Positions 10,247 to 17,337 of a stretch of DNA of 38,219 nucleotides are shown here, one piece after another (position 1 is the first letter of the stretch; each line of letters starts with the position of its first letter). Location of the stretch: the NCBI GenBank assembly GCA_017457015.1, contig JAFTIG010000036.1:1-38219 (forward strand). The letters are read 5' to 3'. This DNA is from Clostridia bacterium. Its GTDB lineage: Bacteria > Bacillota_A > Clostridia > Christensenellales > Borkfalkiaceae. Under the pieces are notes generated by a model that made no database searches, was not told the DNA's origin, and saw only the letters and a program-made list of their open reading frames with translations. Position numbers and translations under genes: made by a program.

Positions 10247-10389
10247 TGTAGAACATATCCAATCGCCTTGCTGCGACACAAACTTAACTCTTCAATCTTA
10301 TAGGACAAAGATATTTAGTTATTGCGAAAAAGATATACTTCTACCATAGAAGTATACTTCGCCCTACAAAATTTATTAAGTTTGGTCGC
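10247..10389 (-). ncRNA. structured leader RNA (candidate riboswitch) upstream of the LRR gene
   Basis: The predicted transcript starts at about 10389, right at GCGACCAAACTTAA (10376-10389), which pairs over 14 bp (one bulged base) with 10273-10287, closing a domain of about 115 nt. Inside, 10331-10359 forms a hairpin with a 9-bp core (ATACTTCTA/TAGAAGTAT) extended by GCGAA/TTCGC pairs. After the closing helix, AAGGCGA (10263-10269) can pair with TCGCTTT (10237-10243), the 5' arm of the terminator, forming a possible antiterminator. I checked from memory for c-di-GMP-I/II, TPP, cobalamin, SAM, ydaO, glycine and T-box signatures and found none. It could also be a stand-alone sRNA. The class is unknown to me. 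Confidence 0.6.
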
Positions 10390-10395
10390 ACGAAT

Positions 10396-10424
10396 ATTTT
10401 AACACTTTTTACCATATAATGCAA
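10396..10424 (-). promoter_or_regulatory. promoter of the leader RNA and LRR gene
   Basis: Minus-strand TTGCAT, 17-nt spacer, TAAAAT. The expected start, 7 nt after the -10, coincides with the first base of the closing helix of the leader RNA. Confidence 0.7.
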
Positions 10425-10496
10425 TCGTTTTTATACCAAATTATTAATTTTATTTTCTTTAACCGTTCACGGTGCATATAAAAGAGCCTTTAAAAC

Positions 10497-10531
10497 CCAA
10501 AGCCCCGACCGCGTTGCGGTCGGGGCTTTGG
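10497..10531. repeat. perfect GC-rich 16-bp hairpin
   Basis: CCAAAGCCCCGACCGC, a GTT loop, then the exact complement. It is far richer in GC than its surroundings. T-rich sequence follows on the plus strand (GGAATTTTTATT) and GGGTTTT on the minus strand, so it may act as a terminator, but pckG already has its own terminator 19 nt upstream in the direction of transcription. Confidence 0.7.
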
Positions 10532-10549
10532 AATTTTTATTATAAGACT

Positions 10550-10587
10550 TATAAAGAAAAAATAAAGGATGGCTATTGCCATCCTTT
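10550..10587 (-). terminator. terminator of pckG
   Basis: AAAGGATGGC and GCCATCCTTT form a 10-bp stem with a 4-nt loop. On the minus strand TTATTTTTTCTTT follows. It starts 6 nt after the pckG stop. Confidence 0.9.
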
Positions 10588-10593
10588 AAGATA

Positions 10594-12366
10594 TTAGTTA
10601 AGTTTTGCTTTAAGTTTAGCGAGTTCGTCGTAAAGTTCCGCAGGAACTCTTGTGAGTTCGCCGTAGAAACCTTCAATACCTTCTGCTTCAGCCTTCCAGT
10701 TTTCTTTATCAATGGTAAGGAGTTCCTTAATAGTATCGAGAGTTACGTCTTCTAAACCTTCGATATTGATATCTTCTGCCTTGGGGACGAAACCAATAGG
10801 AGTTTCAACAGCGTCAACCTTGTCTTCACAACGGTCGATAATCCATTCGAGAACGCGCATATTATCACCGAATCCCGGCCAAATGAAGTTGCCGTTATCA
10901 TCAGTTCTAAACCAGTTAACGTTAAAGATCTTGGGTTTATTAGCAATCTTATCACCCATTTCAATCCAGTGTTTGAAGTAGTCGCCCATGTTATAACCTA
11001 CGAACGGACGCATAGCCATCGGGTCACGACGAACTACACCTACTGCACCGGTTGCAGCAGCGGTCGTTTCACTTGCCATGATAGAGCCTACGAATACGCC
11101 GTTGTTCCAGTCTCTCGATTGATATACGAGCGGAGCGGTTTTAGCACGTCTGCCACCGAATACGATTGCAGATAGCGGAACTCCGTCGGGTGCTTCAAAC
11201 TGATCGGAAATGCAGGGGCAGTTGATAGCGGGAGCGGTGAAACGGCTATTGGGGTGTGCGCCCTTGATAGCCTTGCCATCCGCGTCTTTCATATCGCCGT
11301 TCCAAGGATTGCCCTTCCAGTCGATAGCGTTCTTCGGGGGGTTCTTATCCAAACCTTCCCACCAAACGGTGTTGTCGTCAAGATTTTGAACGACGTTGGT
11401 GAAAATGGTGTTTTTCATAGTAGATGCAAGTGCGTTGGGGTTGGACTTAACGTTAGTACCGGGAGCAACGCCGAAGAAACCGTTTTCGGGGTTAACAGCC
11501 CAAAGTCTACCGTCTTCACCAACTCTTATCCATGCGATATCGTCGCCTACGCATTCAATCTTATATCCCTTTTCAAGATAAGACTTGGGGGGAATAAGCA
11601 TTGCAAGGTTGGTCTTACCGCAAGCGGACGGGAACGCAGCCGCAATGTATTTCTTTTCGCCCTTCGGATTAGTGATGCCGAGAATAAGCATGTGTTCAGC
11701 CATCCAACCTTCGGTCTTGCCGAGATAAGATGCGATACGGAGAGCAAAGCACTTTTTACCGAGAAGAACGTTACCACCGTAGTTAGAGTTGATACTCATA
11801 ATGGTATTTTCTTCGGGGAAGTGCATGATATATCTCTTTTCTTCAGAAAGTTCTGCGTAAGAGTGTAAGCCCTTAATGAAATCGCCGTCGCCGAGAGCGT
11901 CAACTACAGCCTTGCCAACTCTAGTCATAATAGCCATGTTAAGAACTACGTAAATAGAGTCGGTAAGTTCGATACCGATTTTAGAGAACTTGCTACCTAC
12001 AGCACCCATCGAGTAAGGAATAACGTACATGGTTCTGCCTTTCATAACGCCTTTGAAAAGGTCGTTCATGAGATTCATAGCTTCACTCGTTTCCATCCAG
12101 TTGTTGATAGGAGCGGAATCTTCTTTTTCCTTTGAACAAATAAAGGTTCTGCCTTCTACACGCGCAACGTCGTTAACGGTAGTTCTGTGAAGATAGCAAC
12201 CGGGCAATTTTTCCTGATTGAGTTTGATTAAAATCTTTTCTTCAACAGCTTGCGCACGAAGTGCTTCTAACTGTTCTTCACTACCGTCAATCCAAACGAT
12301 ATTGTCAGGTTGACAGAGTGCTTTGGTTTCATTGATAAAATCAATTACTTTCTTGTTGGTCGTCAT
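10594..12366 (-). CDS. pckG: phosphoenolpyruvate carboxykinase (GTP)
   Basis: Interconverts oxaloacetate and phosphoenolpyruvate with GTP/GDP. In anaerobes it often runs toward oxaloacetate, feeding succinate or aspartate. The 590-residue length and the GTP-type active-site motif FPSACGKTNLAML (near residue 250, containing the P-loop and reactive Cys) identify the GTP family, distinct from the ATP-type PckA (about 530 aa) common in Firmicutes. The N-terminal ARVEGRTFICS and C-terminal FNVNWFRTDDNGNFIWPGFG segments are also typical. AAGGAG lies 9 nt before the ATG. Monocistronic, with its own promoter, a leader of about 200 nt and a terminator. Confidence 0.96.
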   Translation of the reverse strand: MTTNKKVIDFINETKALCQPDNIVWIDGSEEQLEALRAQAVEEKILIKLNQEKLPGCYLHRTTVNDVARVEGRTFICSKEKEDSAPINNWMETSEAMNLMNDLFKGVMKGRTMYVIPYSMGAVGSKFSKIGIELTDSIYVVLNMAIMTRVGKAVVDALGDGDFIKGLHSYAELSEEKRYIMHFPEENTIMSINSNYGGNVLLGKKCFALRIASYLGKTEGWMAEHMLILGITNPKGEKKYIAAAFPSACGKTNLAMLIPPKSYLEKGYKIECVGDDIAWIRVGEDGRLWAVNPENGFFGVAPGTNVKSNPNALASTMKNTIFTNVVQNLDDNTVWWEGLDKNPPKNAIDWKGNPWNGDMKDADGKAIKGAHPNSRFTAPAINCPCISDQFEAPDGVPLSAIVFGGRRAKTAPLVYQSRDWNNGVFVGSIMASETTAAATGAVGVVRRDPMAMRPFVGYNMGDYFKHWIEMGDKIANKPKIFNVNWFRTDDNGNFIWPGFGDNMRVLEWIIDRCEDKVDAVETPIGFVPKAEDINIEGLEDVTLDTIKELLTIDKENWKAEAEGIEGFYGELTRVPAELYDELAKLKAKLN

Positions 12367-12386
12367 AATAATTCTCCTTATGTAAT

Positions 12387-12409
12387 CTCGGTTTACTCCG
12401 AGTTTTTTT
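12387..12409. terminator. short hairpin just upstream of the pckG ribosome site
   Basis: CTCGG and CCGAG pair around a 6-nt loop, followed by seven T residues on the plus strand. In plus orientation this is a terminator shape, but no plus-strand gene precedes it. In the pckG mRNA it is a leader hairpin 9 nt before AAGGAG and could affect initiation. The rest of the ~200-nt leader shows nothing I recognise. Confidence 0.4.
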
Positions 12410-12568
12410 ACTTTAATAAATATTGCGAACGCATAAACCTTTATACCCTTTTTGTTATAACGATATTCACAACCCGTCGTTTCTTTAAGAAATATTTTAC
12501 GATTTACCTATTAAAGGCAGGTCAAGCAAGGCTATTTTAAGTTAAAATTTTATCGTCTCGCAGTTTGT

Positions 12569-12597
12569 ATTCTATCATACATTTTGTCAAAAGTAAA
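12569..12597 (-). promoter_or_regulatory. promoter of pckG
   Basis: Minus-strand TTTACT, 17-nt spacer, TAGAAT with an extended TG one base upstream of the -10. The 12598-12752 stretch between this and the divergent 355-aa gene is AT-rich, and I see no clear consensus promoter for the plus-strand gene in it. Confidence 0.5.
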
Positions 12598-12752
12598 GGT
12601 AATAAAAACGGTTTTTGAAAATTTTTTCCATTTTACCTATAACATTTTTGTCATTTCGCTATAATTTTATTGTATTCGACAAACTTCCTTCTTTTTTTAC
12701 ACGCGTATTCATATATTATGTATGTATAAAGTTAACGTTTTGGAGATAAACC

Positions 12753-13820
12753 GTGTTTGAAAAGAAAATTCTTTTGCTTAAATGTATCGACCGCCCCGTC
12801 GGTATAGATAAATCTATGAGTGGGATCGCACGCATTGAACGGGAAAACGGCATTGCAGAACTGTATCTTTCTTTAATAAATCTGCCAGTATATTCAGGTG
12901 GAGAATTTTTTACTCTTATAATTGACGGCGATAAAAAAACTTTCTTTTTTCCTTTAGGAGTACGCCCGACGTCGGTAGTTAAGACGTTTGAAAACTGCCC
13001 TAATTTAAACGGCGTAGCAGTTTGTGTTTTTGCCGTAAAAGACGACTTGCCGTATTGTCTTGCACTCGCTACAACGGACGAGTGTACGCACACGGTTACC
13101 GACCTTAAAAAAGCCGTTGCCGAAAAGTGCTTACTACTAAAGCAAAAAAAGAACGCTCAAAAAACTCCCGACTGCACCGATTATCCTGATCCGTCGCCTA
13201 TAAAACCGCCTTATCCGCCTGCGCCGAGTCCAGATCCCGAAAAAACGCCACCCGACGAATTCGATAAGCCGTCTTATGATGATGAAGCGGTAGCCACTAC
13301 CGATTATTACGCACTTGATAAATCGATAGAGCATAAACTTAAAACCTTGGAGAATATATATGACCGAAATGTATCGCCTGAAAATGAACTGCCTTTTGAC
13401 GGACGCCAAAAAGAAACGACAAAAGAGCGTTCGTGCGCTAACTGCTTTCAAGATGAAACAGACGCATCTTTTGGCAAAAAAGATTGCGCCGAGCCTTACT
13501 ACCTTACCGTTAAAAGAGAATTAGACGAATTGTTCGTCAATTTTCCACACGAAACAACTCTTGAAAAAAACTTTTACGGCAGTAAGTTCGTTAAAGTTAA
13601 CTATTCGGAAAATAAATTTTACGTTGTGGGCATAATACCGCAAGACGACAAAAAATATCTTTGCTACGGCGTACCTGCAAATTTTTCACCAACTCCCCCG
13701 AAAGAACTGAAAGGTTACTGCTCGTTTATCCCTTTATCTATATTCGATATGAAAGGAAAGGGTTACTGGATGATGTTCCAAGACGGCGTTACAGGCGCGT
13801 GCGTTCATTTAGACGGATAA
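12753..13820 (+). CDS. uncharacterised two-domain protein with proline-rich linker
   Basis: I do not recognise a named family. The 355-residue product has no signal peptide or membrane segment. Residues 1-130 form a compact-looking domain (start MFEKKILLLKCIDRPVG). Residues ~145-175 are a Pro/Asp-rich linker (PYPPAPSPDPEK), and a charged stretch follows. Residues ~245-355 look like a second domain with YYLTVKRELDELFVNFPHE, FVKVNYSENKFYVVGIIP and YCSFIPLSIFDMKGKGYWMM. From memory, the C-terminal part resembles a domain found in uncharacterised clostridial proteins. GTG start with GGAG 9 nt upstream. It is the only plus-strand gene in the first 34 kb that stands alone, with its own terminator. 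Confidence 0.8.
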   Translation: MFEKKILLLKCIDRPVGIDKSMSGIARIERENGIAELYLSLINLPVYSGGEFFTLIIDGDKKTFFFPLGVRPTSVVKTFENCPNLNGVAVCVFAVKDDLPYCLALATTDECTHTVTDLKKAVAEKCLLLKQKKNAQKTPDCTDYPDPSPIKPPYPPAPSPDPEKTPPDEFDKPSYDDEAVATTDYYALDKSIEHKLKTLENIYDRNVSPENELPFDGRQKETTKERSCANCFQDETDASFGKKDCAEPYYLTVKRELDELFVNFPHETTLEKNFYGSKFVKVNYSENKFYVVGIIPQDDKKYLCYGVPANFSPTPPKELKGYCSFIPLSIFDMKGKGYWMMFQDGVTGACVHLDG

Positions 13821-13835
13821 AATTTATAACAAGTA

Positions 13836-13869
13836 AAAACGCCGAAAGAATTTTCTCTCGGCGTTTTTT
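13836..13869 (+). terminator. terminator of the 355-aa gene
   Basis: AAACGCCGA pairs with TCGGCGTTT, followed by a T run on the plus strand. It lies 16 nt after the stop codon. Confidence 0.85.
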
Positions 13870-13879
13870 AATTAGTTCG

Positions 13880-13998
13880 AGTGATATTTTACCTTGCGGT
13901 AAAGTTGCCTTATTGCCAAAGTGATATTTGCTTTTCGGCAAGTGTTATTTGAACTTTTAATTCAAGTTCAGGCGTGACGCCTGTGGCATGTTGACAGC
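13880..13998. repeat. array of short hairpins with AGTGATAT-type linkers
   Basis: Successive hairpins TTTACC/GGTAAA, TTGCC/GGCAA-like, TTGC/GGCAA, TTGAA/TTCAA and AGGCG/CGCCT are separated by linkers AGTGATAT, AGT, AGTGATAT and AGTGTTAT. A repetitive palindromic element is the best description. No coding frame spans it. Confidence 0.6.
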
Positions 13999-14051
13999 CT
14001 GTGTTGTTATTATTTTATAATCCAGAACTCTCAAACTATATTAGAGTTACA

Positions 14052-14178
14052 TTTTAAGGTTGTATAAACGAGTTAGGCAAGGCTCGTCCCAACGAGCGGG
14101 TGAGATAGAACGTCCGTTCATCGAAATCGCGAGTTGCGGACAGTAACGCAGCATAACGAAGTTTAGACGACCTTAAAA
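14052..14178. repeat. 127-bp element with 18-bp terminal inverted repeats
   Basis: The ends TTTTAAGGTTGTATAAAC (14052-14069) and GTTTAGACGACCTTAAAA (14161-14178) are inverted copies matching at 16 of 18 positions. The interior is GC-richer than its surroundings and holds further palindromes (GCTCGT/ACGAGC, GTCCG/CGGAC, TCG-A-CGA types). It ends 3 nt from the lipoprotein stop codon. It could be a MITE-like element or a structured RNA; nothing in it looks coding. Confidence 0.6.
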
Positions 14179-14181
14179 AGA

Positions 14182-16149
14182 TTAGACGTTTTTAACAAAC
14201 TTAAAGTACGCCTCTAACTCACCACCTATCTTAACGTATTCGTCACCAAAAGACGACGTAACGTTATCAAAATCAATTTCTTTCAATAAATTAAGATATT
14301 TTGTTTGACCGTTGATTTTTAAGACGATATTATCCCATAACGGATTTTGTTGTAGATATCCATCGTTTACCTTTTCAACACCGTCTATTTCTATAGTTTC
14401 TCCCGTTTCAACGTCTAAAACTTTAACGCCCTTAGAATCCATATACATCATTTGGGTTTTGCCGACTAAAAATATAGTATACGTTTCTATTATACTTACG
14501 CCGTTATACTCAAACGTTTCCATAAAATCAAGATGTGAATTATTTTCATCAGGCCCCGTTACGGGAATTTTAGTTACGCCAACGAAATCTCCTAATTGAA
14601 TCATTTCGTTTCTTAAATACGGTGAGCCCCAAACCATACCGCCATCGGTAGAACATGCAGTACTATAATATGCGTATCCGTTAGAAATTTTAGTTATACG
14701 GTACATATCCATTAAGCCTATAGACATTCCTCCCATTTGCCACCCTATATAACCAGAGTTACCTTCAAAAGTAACGGTCGTATCGTTTGGCACGGTTTGC
14801 CAAGTAGCGTTTTGACCTAAAACGTCAACTTTTACGTTACTCATAAGCCCCCTAAAATCTACGCGGTAAATTTTGCCGTCACTACCTAAATGATATCTGT
14901 TTGCATTTGAATAACGGCTCTGAATTTGATTTGCGACGTTACTAGGATATTGATATGGTATCCCGTCGTAAACTTGCTTGCTAGCCGTTGCTAAAATTAT
15001 GTTGTTACCATACTTCTTCTCGCCGTATTCGTCAACGGTAAGCGGACCGCTTGAACTCCTAGTATTAAACAGCATATTGCCATAAATATCAATCATTGCA
15101 GAAGTTGACGAACCGCACTTTGGCAAGTTTCCAAGAAACTCTTCGTCAGTCGGCAAAACTTTTTCCTTAAACGTCATTTCACCGTCGACGACAGTCGGTT
15201 CGTAATATCTAAACCAACCTGGCGCGTTTTCGTCGTGGACTTTTATGACGCCGTTTTCAACCGAGTAAATATACGGGAACCGCGAAAGCGAATAAGTTAT
15301 ACCAGTGTTATTATCTATAATATAACTTTGATTATAAGTATCGCTCCAGTAGTTTGCGGTATGATACCCCGTTTCGTTTGAACTGACCTTTATAGGAATA
15401 ACGCCTGCAGGTTTACTGCCGTTTGCTTCAATTTTGATATACCCAAACAACCACTTACCGCCGTCGATATGGTATTGATTTTCGATATTAATTAAGGTAG
15501 GATAAGACGCCTTTCCCTTCAACTGTACAATAGTGTTCCCTGCTACGGTAGGCTGGAATACTTCATATAGCACTCTCACTTTGCCTTCTATCGCACTGCT
15601 TACCGACATAAAAGTAAAGTTCCCGTAATTATATAATTTGTTAACCCTTGCATCGAGTGAAATTACCGTATCAACTTCACCAGAACTTTCTTCTAAGGTT
15701 ATCTCGTCGGAAATCTCGTCACAGTCGGTCTTTGGGCACTCTACACTATTGTGGTGGTGCTTGCTATACTTTTTATTAAGGTCTTTATAACTCTTTCTCG
15801 TATCGTCCGTGTTGTGGAAATGCACGTCCACGTAGCCGTTTTCAGTTTCTTTTGCAAACTCGGTCTTTTTCTGTTCGTCGTTAGACTCGTCAGCGTAAGT
15901 GCTTACGCTAAACGTACTTGCACCACTATTTACAGGTTGCACTTCGTTCGTCTTGTCAATAATACCAAAGCCTTCCGCACCCATAAAGTTTGCAATCTTG
16001 CCGTCAAGTAATGACGAACTTAAAGTTTTAACTCCGCCGTCTCCGTCAGGAACTTCCGAACTCGGATCGTCACTACAAGCGGTAAACGATCCAAGCGCAA
16101 AACATATCACTAACATAGCGGTAAAAAGTTTTAATAAAGTCTTTCTCAT
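14182..16149 (-). CDS. putative lipoprotein of unknown function under a poly-G promoter
   Basis: The 655-residue protein starts with a lipoprotein signal: positive residues, a hydrophobic stretch, and SFTAC with the lipid-carrying Cys at residue 25. An acidic linker (SDDPSSEVPDGDGG) follows, so it should sit on the outer face of the cytoplasmic membrane. A His/Cys-rich patch (SKHHHNSVECPKTDCDE) is near residue 130. Beyond that, the sequence is rich in short beta-like segments with YxY/GxxY patterns (KLYNYGNFTFMSVS, SGYIGWQMGGMSIG) and could be a beta-propeller; I do not recognise the family. GGAGAG is 8 nt before the ATG. Its promoter has a homopolymer tract between the two hexamers (16203-16233), so expression may switch on and off. 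Confidence 0.85.
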   Translation of the reverse strand: MRKTLLKLFTAMLVICFALGSFTACSDDPSSEVPDGDGGVKTLSSSLLDGKIANFMGAEGFGIIDKTNEVQPVNSGASTFSVSTYADESNDEQKKTEFAKETENGYVDVHFHNTDDTRKSYKDLNKKYSKHHHNSVECPKTDCDEISDEITLEESSGEVDTVISLDARVNKLYNYGNFTFMSVSSAIEGKVRVLYEVFQPTVAGNTIVQLKGKASYPTLINIENQYHIDGGKWLFGYIKIEANGSKPAGVIPIKVSSNETGYHTANYWSDTYNQSYIIDNNTGITYSLSRFPYIYSVENGVIKVHDENAPGWFRYYEPTVVDGEMTFKEKVLPTDEEFLGNLPKCGSSTSAMIDIYGNMLFNTRSSSGPLTVDEYGEKKYGNNIILATASKQVYDGIPYQYPSNVANQIQSRYSNANRYHLGSDGKIYRVDFRGLMSNVKVDVLGQNATWQTVPNDTTVTFEGNSGYIGWQMGGMSIGLMDMYRITKISNGYAYYSTACSTDGGMVWGSPYLRNEMIQLGDFVGVTKIPVTGPDENNSHLDFMETFEYNGVSIIETYTIFLVGKTQMMYMDSKGVKVLDVETGETIEIDGVEKVNDGYLQQNPLWDNIVLKINGQTKYLNLLKEIDFDNVTSSFGDEYVKIGGELEAYFKFVKNV

Positions 16150-16202
16150 GTTCTCTTCTCTCCAACTATTTTTTATGGTGCATTATAAGCACCACTATAT
16201 TT

Positions 16203-16233
16203 ATTATACCCCCCCCCCCGACAAATTTGTCAA
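16203..16233 (-). promoter_or_regulatory. promoter with an 11-nt G tract in the spacer (candidate phase-variation switch)
   Basis: On the minus strand perfect TTGACA (16228-16233) and perfect TATAAT (16203-16208) are separated by 19 nt: AATTTGTC plus eleven G (16209-16219). The optimum is 17. Gain or loss of G by strand slippage would change the spacing and so promoter strength. The -35 also overlaps a perfect 12-bp palindrome GACAAATTTGTC (16220-16231), and another inverted repeat (TATACTA...TAGTATA) lies at about 16240-16259; either could be an operator. Confidence 0.8.
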
Positions 16234-16263
16234 TGGAATATACTATATATTTAGTATATAGCA

Positions 16264-16296
16264 TAAAAAAACGGTAGCGGATTTTACCCGATACCG
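16264..16296 (-). terminator. terminator of the YitT-like gene
   Basis: ACGGTA and CGG arms pair with the complement around ATTTTA; on the minus strand CCGTTTTTTT follows. It begins 16 nt after the gene's stop. Confidence 0.85.
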
Positions 16297-16312
16297 TGCA
16301 TTTTATAAAATC

Positions 16313-17179
16313 TTATTTAATTCTATTAAAACCTTTGCCGTACACTTCGTTAGCGTCGGTAACTATCACGAAAGCGCCTTCGTCAAGTTGCTTGACCGAC
16401 GCTTTAAGCGCCGCTATCTGCTTGCTTTTAACGCAAGTTAATAGCACGCCTTTGGGCTCTTTTGAATACATTCCTTCACCGTTTACAAGCGTTACACCGC
16501 GCGGACTGTGCGCTATTAAAAACTCGGATATCTCTTCGGCTTTGGTCGTTATAATATAGCATAGTTTTGCCTTTTCCAAACCCATGACGATTAAATCACT
16601 GACCTTTGCACTTACGAAAATCAAGATAAGCGCGTAAAGTATATTTTCGGGGTTTTTTAGGACTATTGCGCCAAGGATTACAACGAGTGCGTCAAACACC
16701 GCGACGTGCGTTGCAATGCTACCTATCGGTATAACGTGATTAGTAAGCCTGCCTAAAAGTTCAGTACCGCCACTGCTCGTTTCATACTTAATAAAAAGCC
16801 CTATCCCAATACCCTGCAAAATACCGCCGTACGCCGCCGATAATATTTCGTTATCGGTTATAGGCTTAACGAAAAGGGCAAGTAATTCCGTAGTTCCACC
16901 AAGCGTTGCAGTAGTGATAAAACAACGCAAAATAAACTTCCACCCCATTAGCCTAAACCCGAAAACCAAAATAGGTAAATTTATGAGTACGATAAATAGA
17001 CCTGCCGGCAAGCCCGTAATAATATTTATAAGCGACGCCGCACCGCTTACCCCACCGCCTACAATCTCGTTGGGAATAAGAAACATCTGCAAACTTAACG
17101 AATACGAAAAGCACCCTACTATCATAAAAAAGTAACGGCGCATCTCTTTAAATAAAATTTTCTTTTTAAGTTTTTCCAT
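16313..17179 (-). CDS. YitT family (DUF161/DUF2179) membrane protein
   Basis: Integral membrane protein of unknown biochemical role. The 288 residues give five or six N-terminal hydrophobic segments (for example SLINIITGLPAGLFIVLINL) with the family's conserved GGGVSGAA and SSGGTELLGRL glycine-rich motifs. A soluble C-terminal DUF2179-like domain (~residues 210-285; KLCYIITTKAEEISEFLI, ...GVLLTCVKSKQIAALK) ends the protein. This two-part layout and length are standard for YitT/YpjC-like proteins. It is transcribed alone from a consensus promoter. Confidence 0.9.
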   Translation of the reverse strand: MEKLKKKILFKEMRRYFFMIVGCFSYSLSLQMFLIPNEIVGGGVSGAASLINIITGLPAGLFIVLINLPILVFGFRLMGWKFILRCFITTATLGGTTELLALFVKPITDNEILSAAYGGILQGIGIGLFIKYETSSGGTELLGRLTNHVIPIGSIATHVAVFDALVVILGAIVLKNPENILYALILIFVSAKVSDLIVMGLEKAKLCYIITTKAEEISEFLIAHSPRGVTLVNGEGMYSKEPKGVLLTCVKSKQIAALKASVKQLDEGAFVIVTDANEVYGKGFNRIK

Positions 17180-17209
17180 ACGATAATCCTTTAGTATTTA
17201 GTATACATT

Positions 17210-17238
17210 ATTATAATAATGCGTAAATATAAAGTCAA
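17210..17238 (-). promoter_or_regulatory. promoter of the YitT-like gene
   Basis: Minus-strand TTGACT, 17-nt spacer, TATAAT. Just downstream is TATACTAAATA, an 11-bp match to sequence upstream of the lipoprotein promoter, which may be a shared site or chance in AT-rich DNA. Confidence 0.75.
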
Positions 17239-17275
17239 GGTTAAAACACACTTTATAAAAATTTAATTTTTTTGT

Positions 17276-17297
17276 CAAAAAACACTCAAATCGAGTG
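17276..17297 (-). terminator. terminator of egsA
   Basis: CACTC and GAGTG pair around a 5-nt loop; on the minus strand TTTTTT follows. Confidence 0.8.
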
Positions 17298-17337
17298 AAA
17301 AATTTGAACGTTTCAATAACGTTTACACGCAGAGTTC

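Noticed and set aside
10247..10389. c-di-GMP, 6S or SRP RNA for the LRR leader
   Set aside because: The c-di-GMP-I core and the SRP GGAAGCAGC loop are absent. A 6S-like closed shape is possible, but the terminator sits 20 nt before a ribosome site, which favours a leader.
11254..11868. 204-residue plus-strand frame
   Set aside because: It is antisense to pckG, covering its conserved active-site region; there is no ribosome site and no family pattern.
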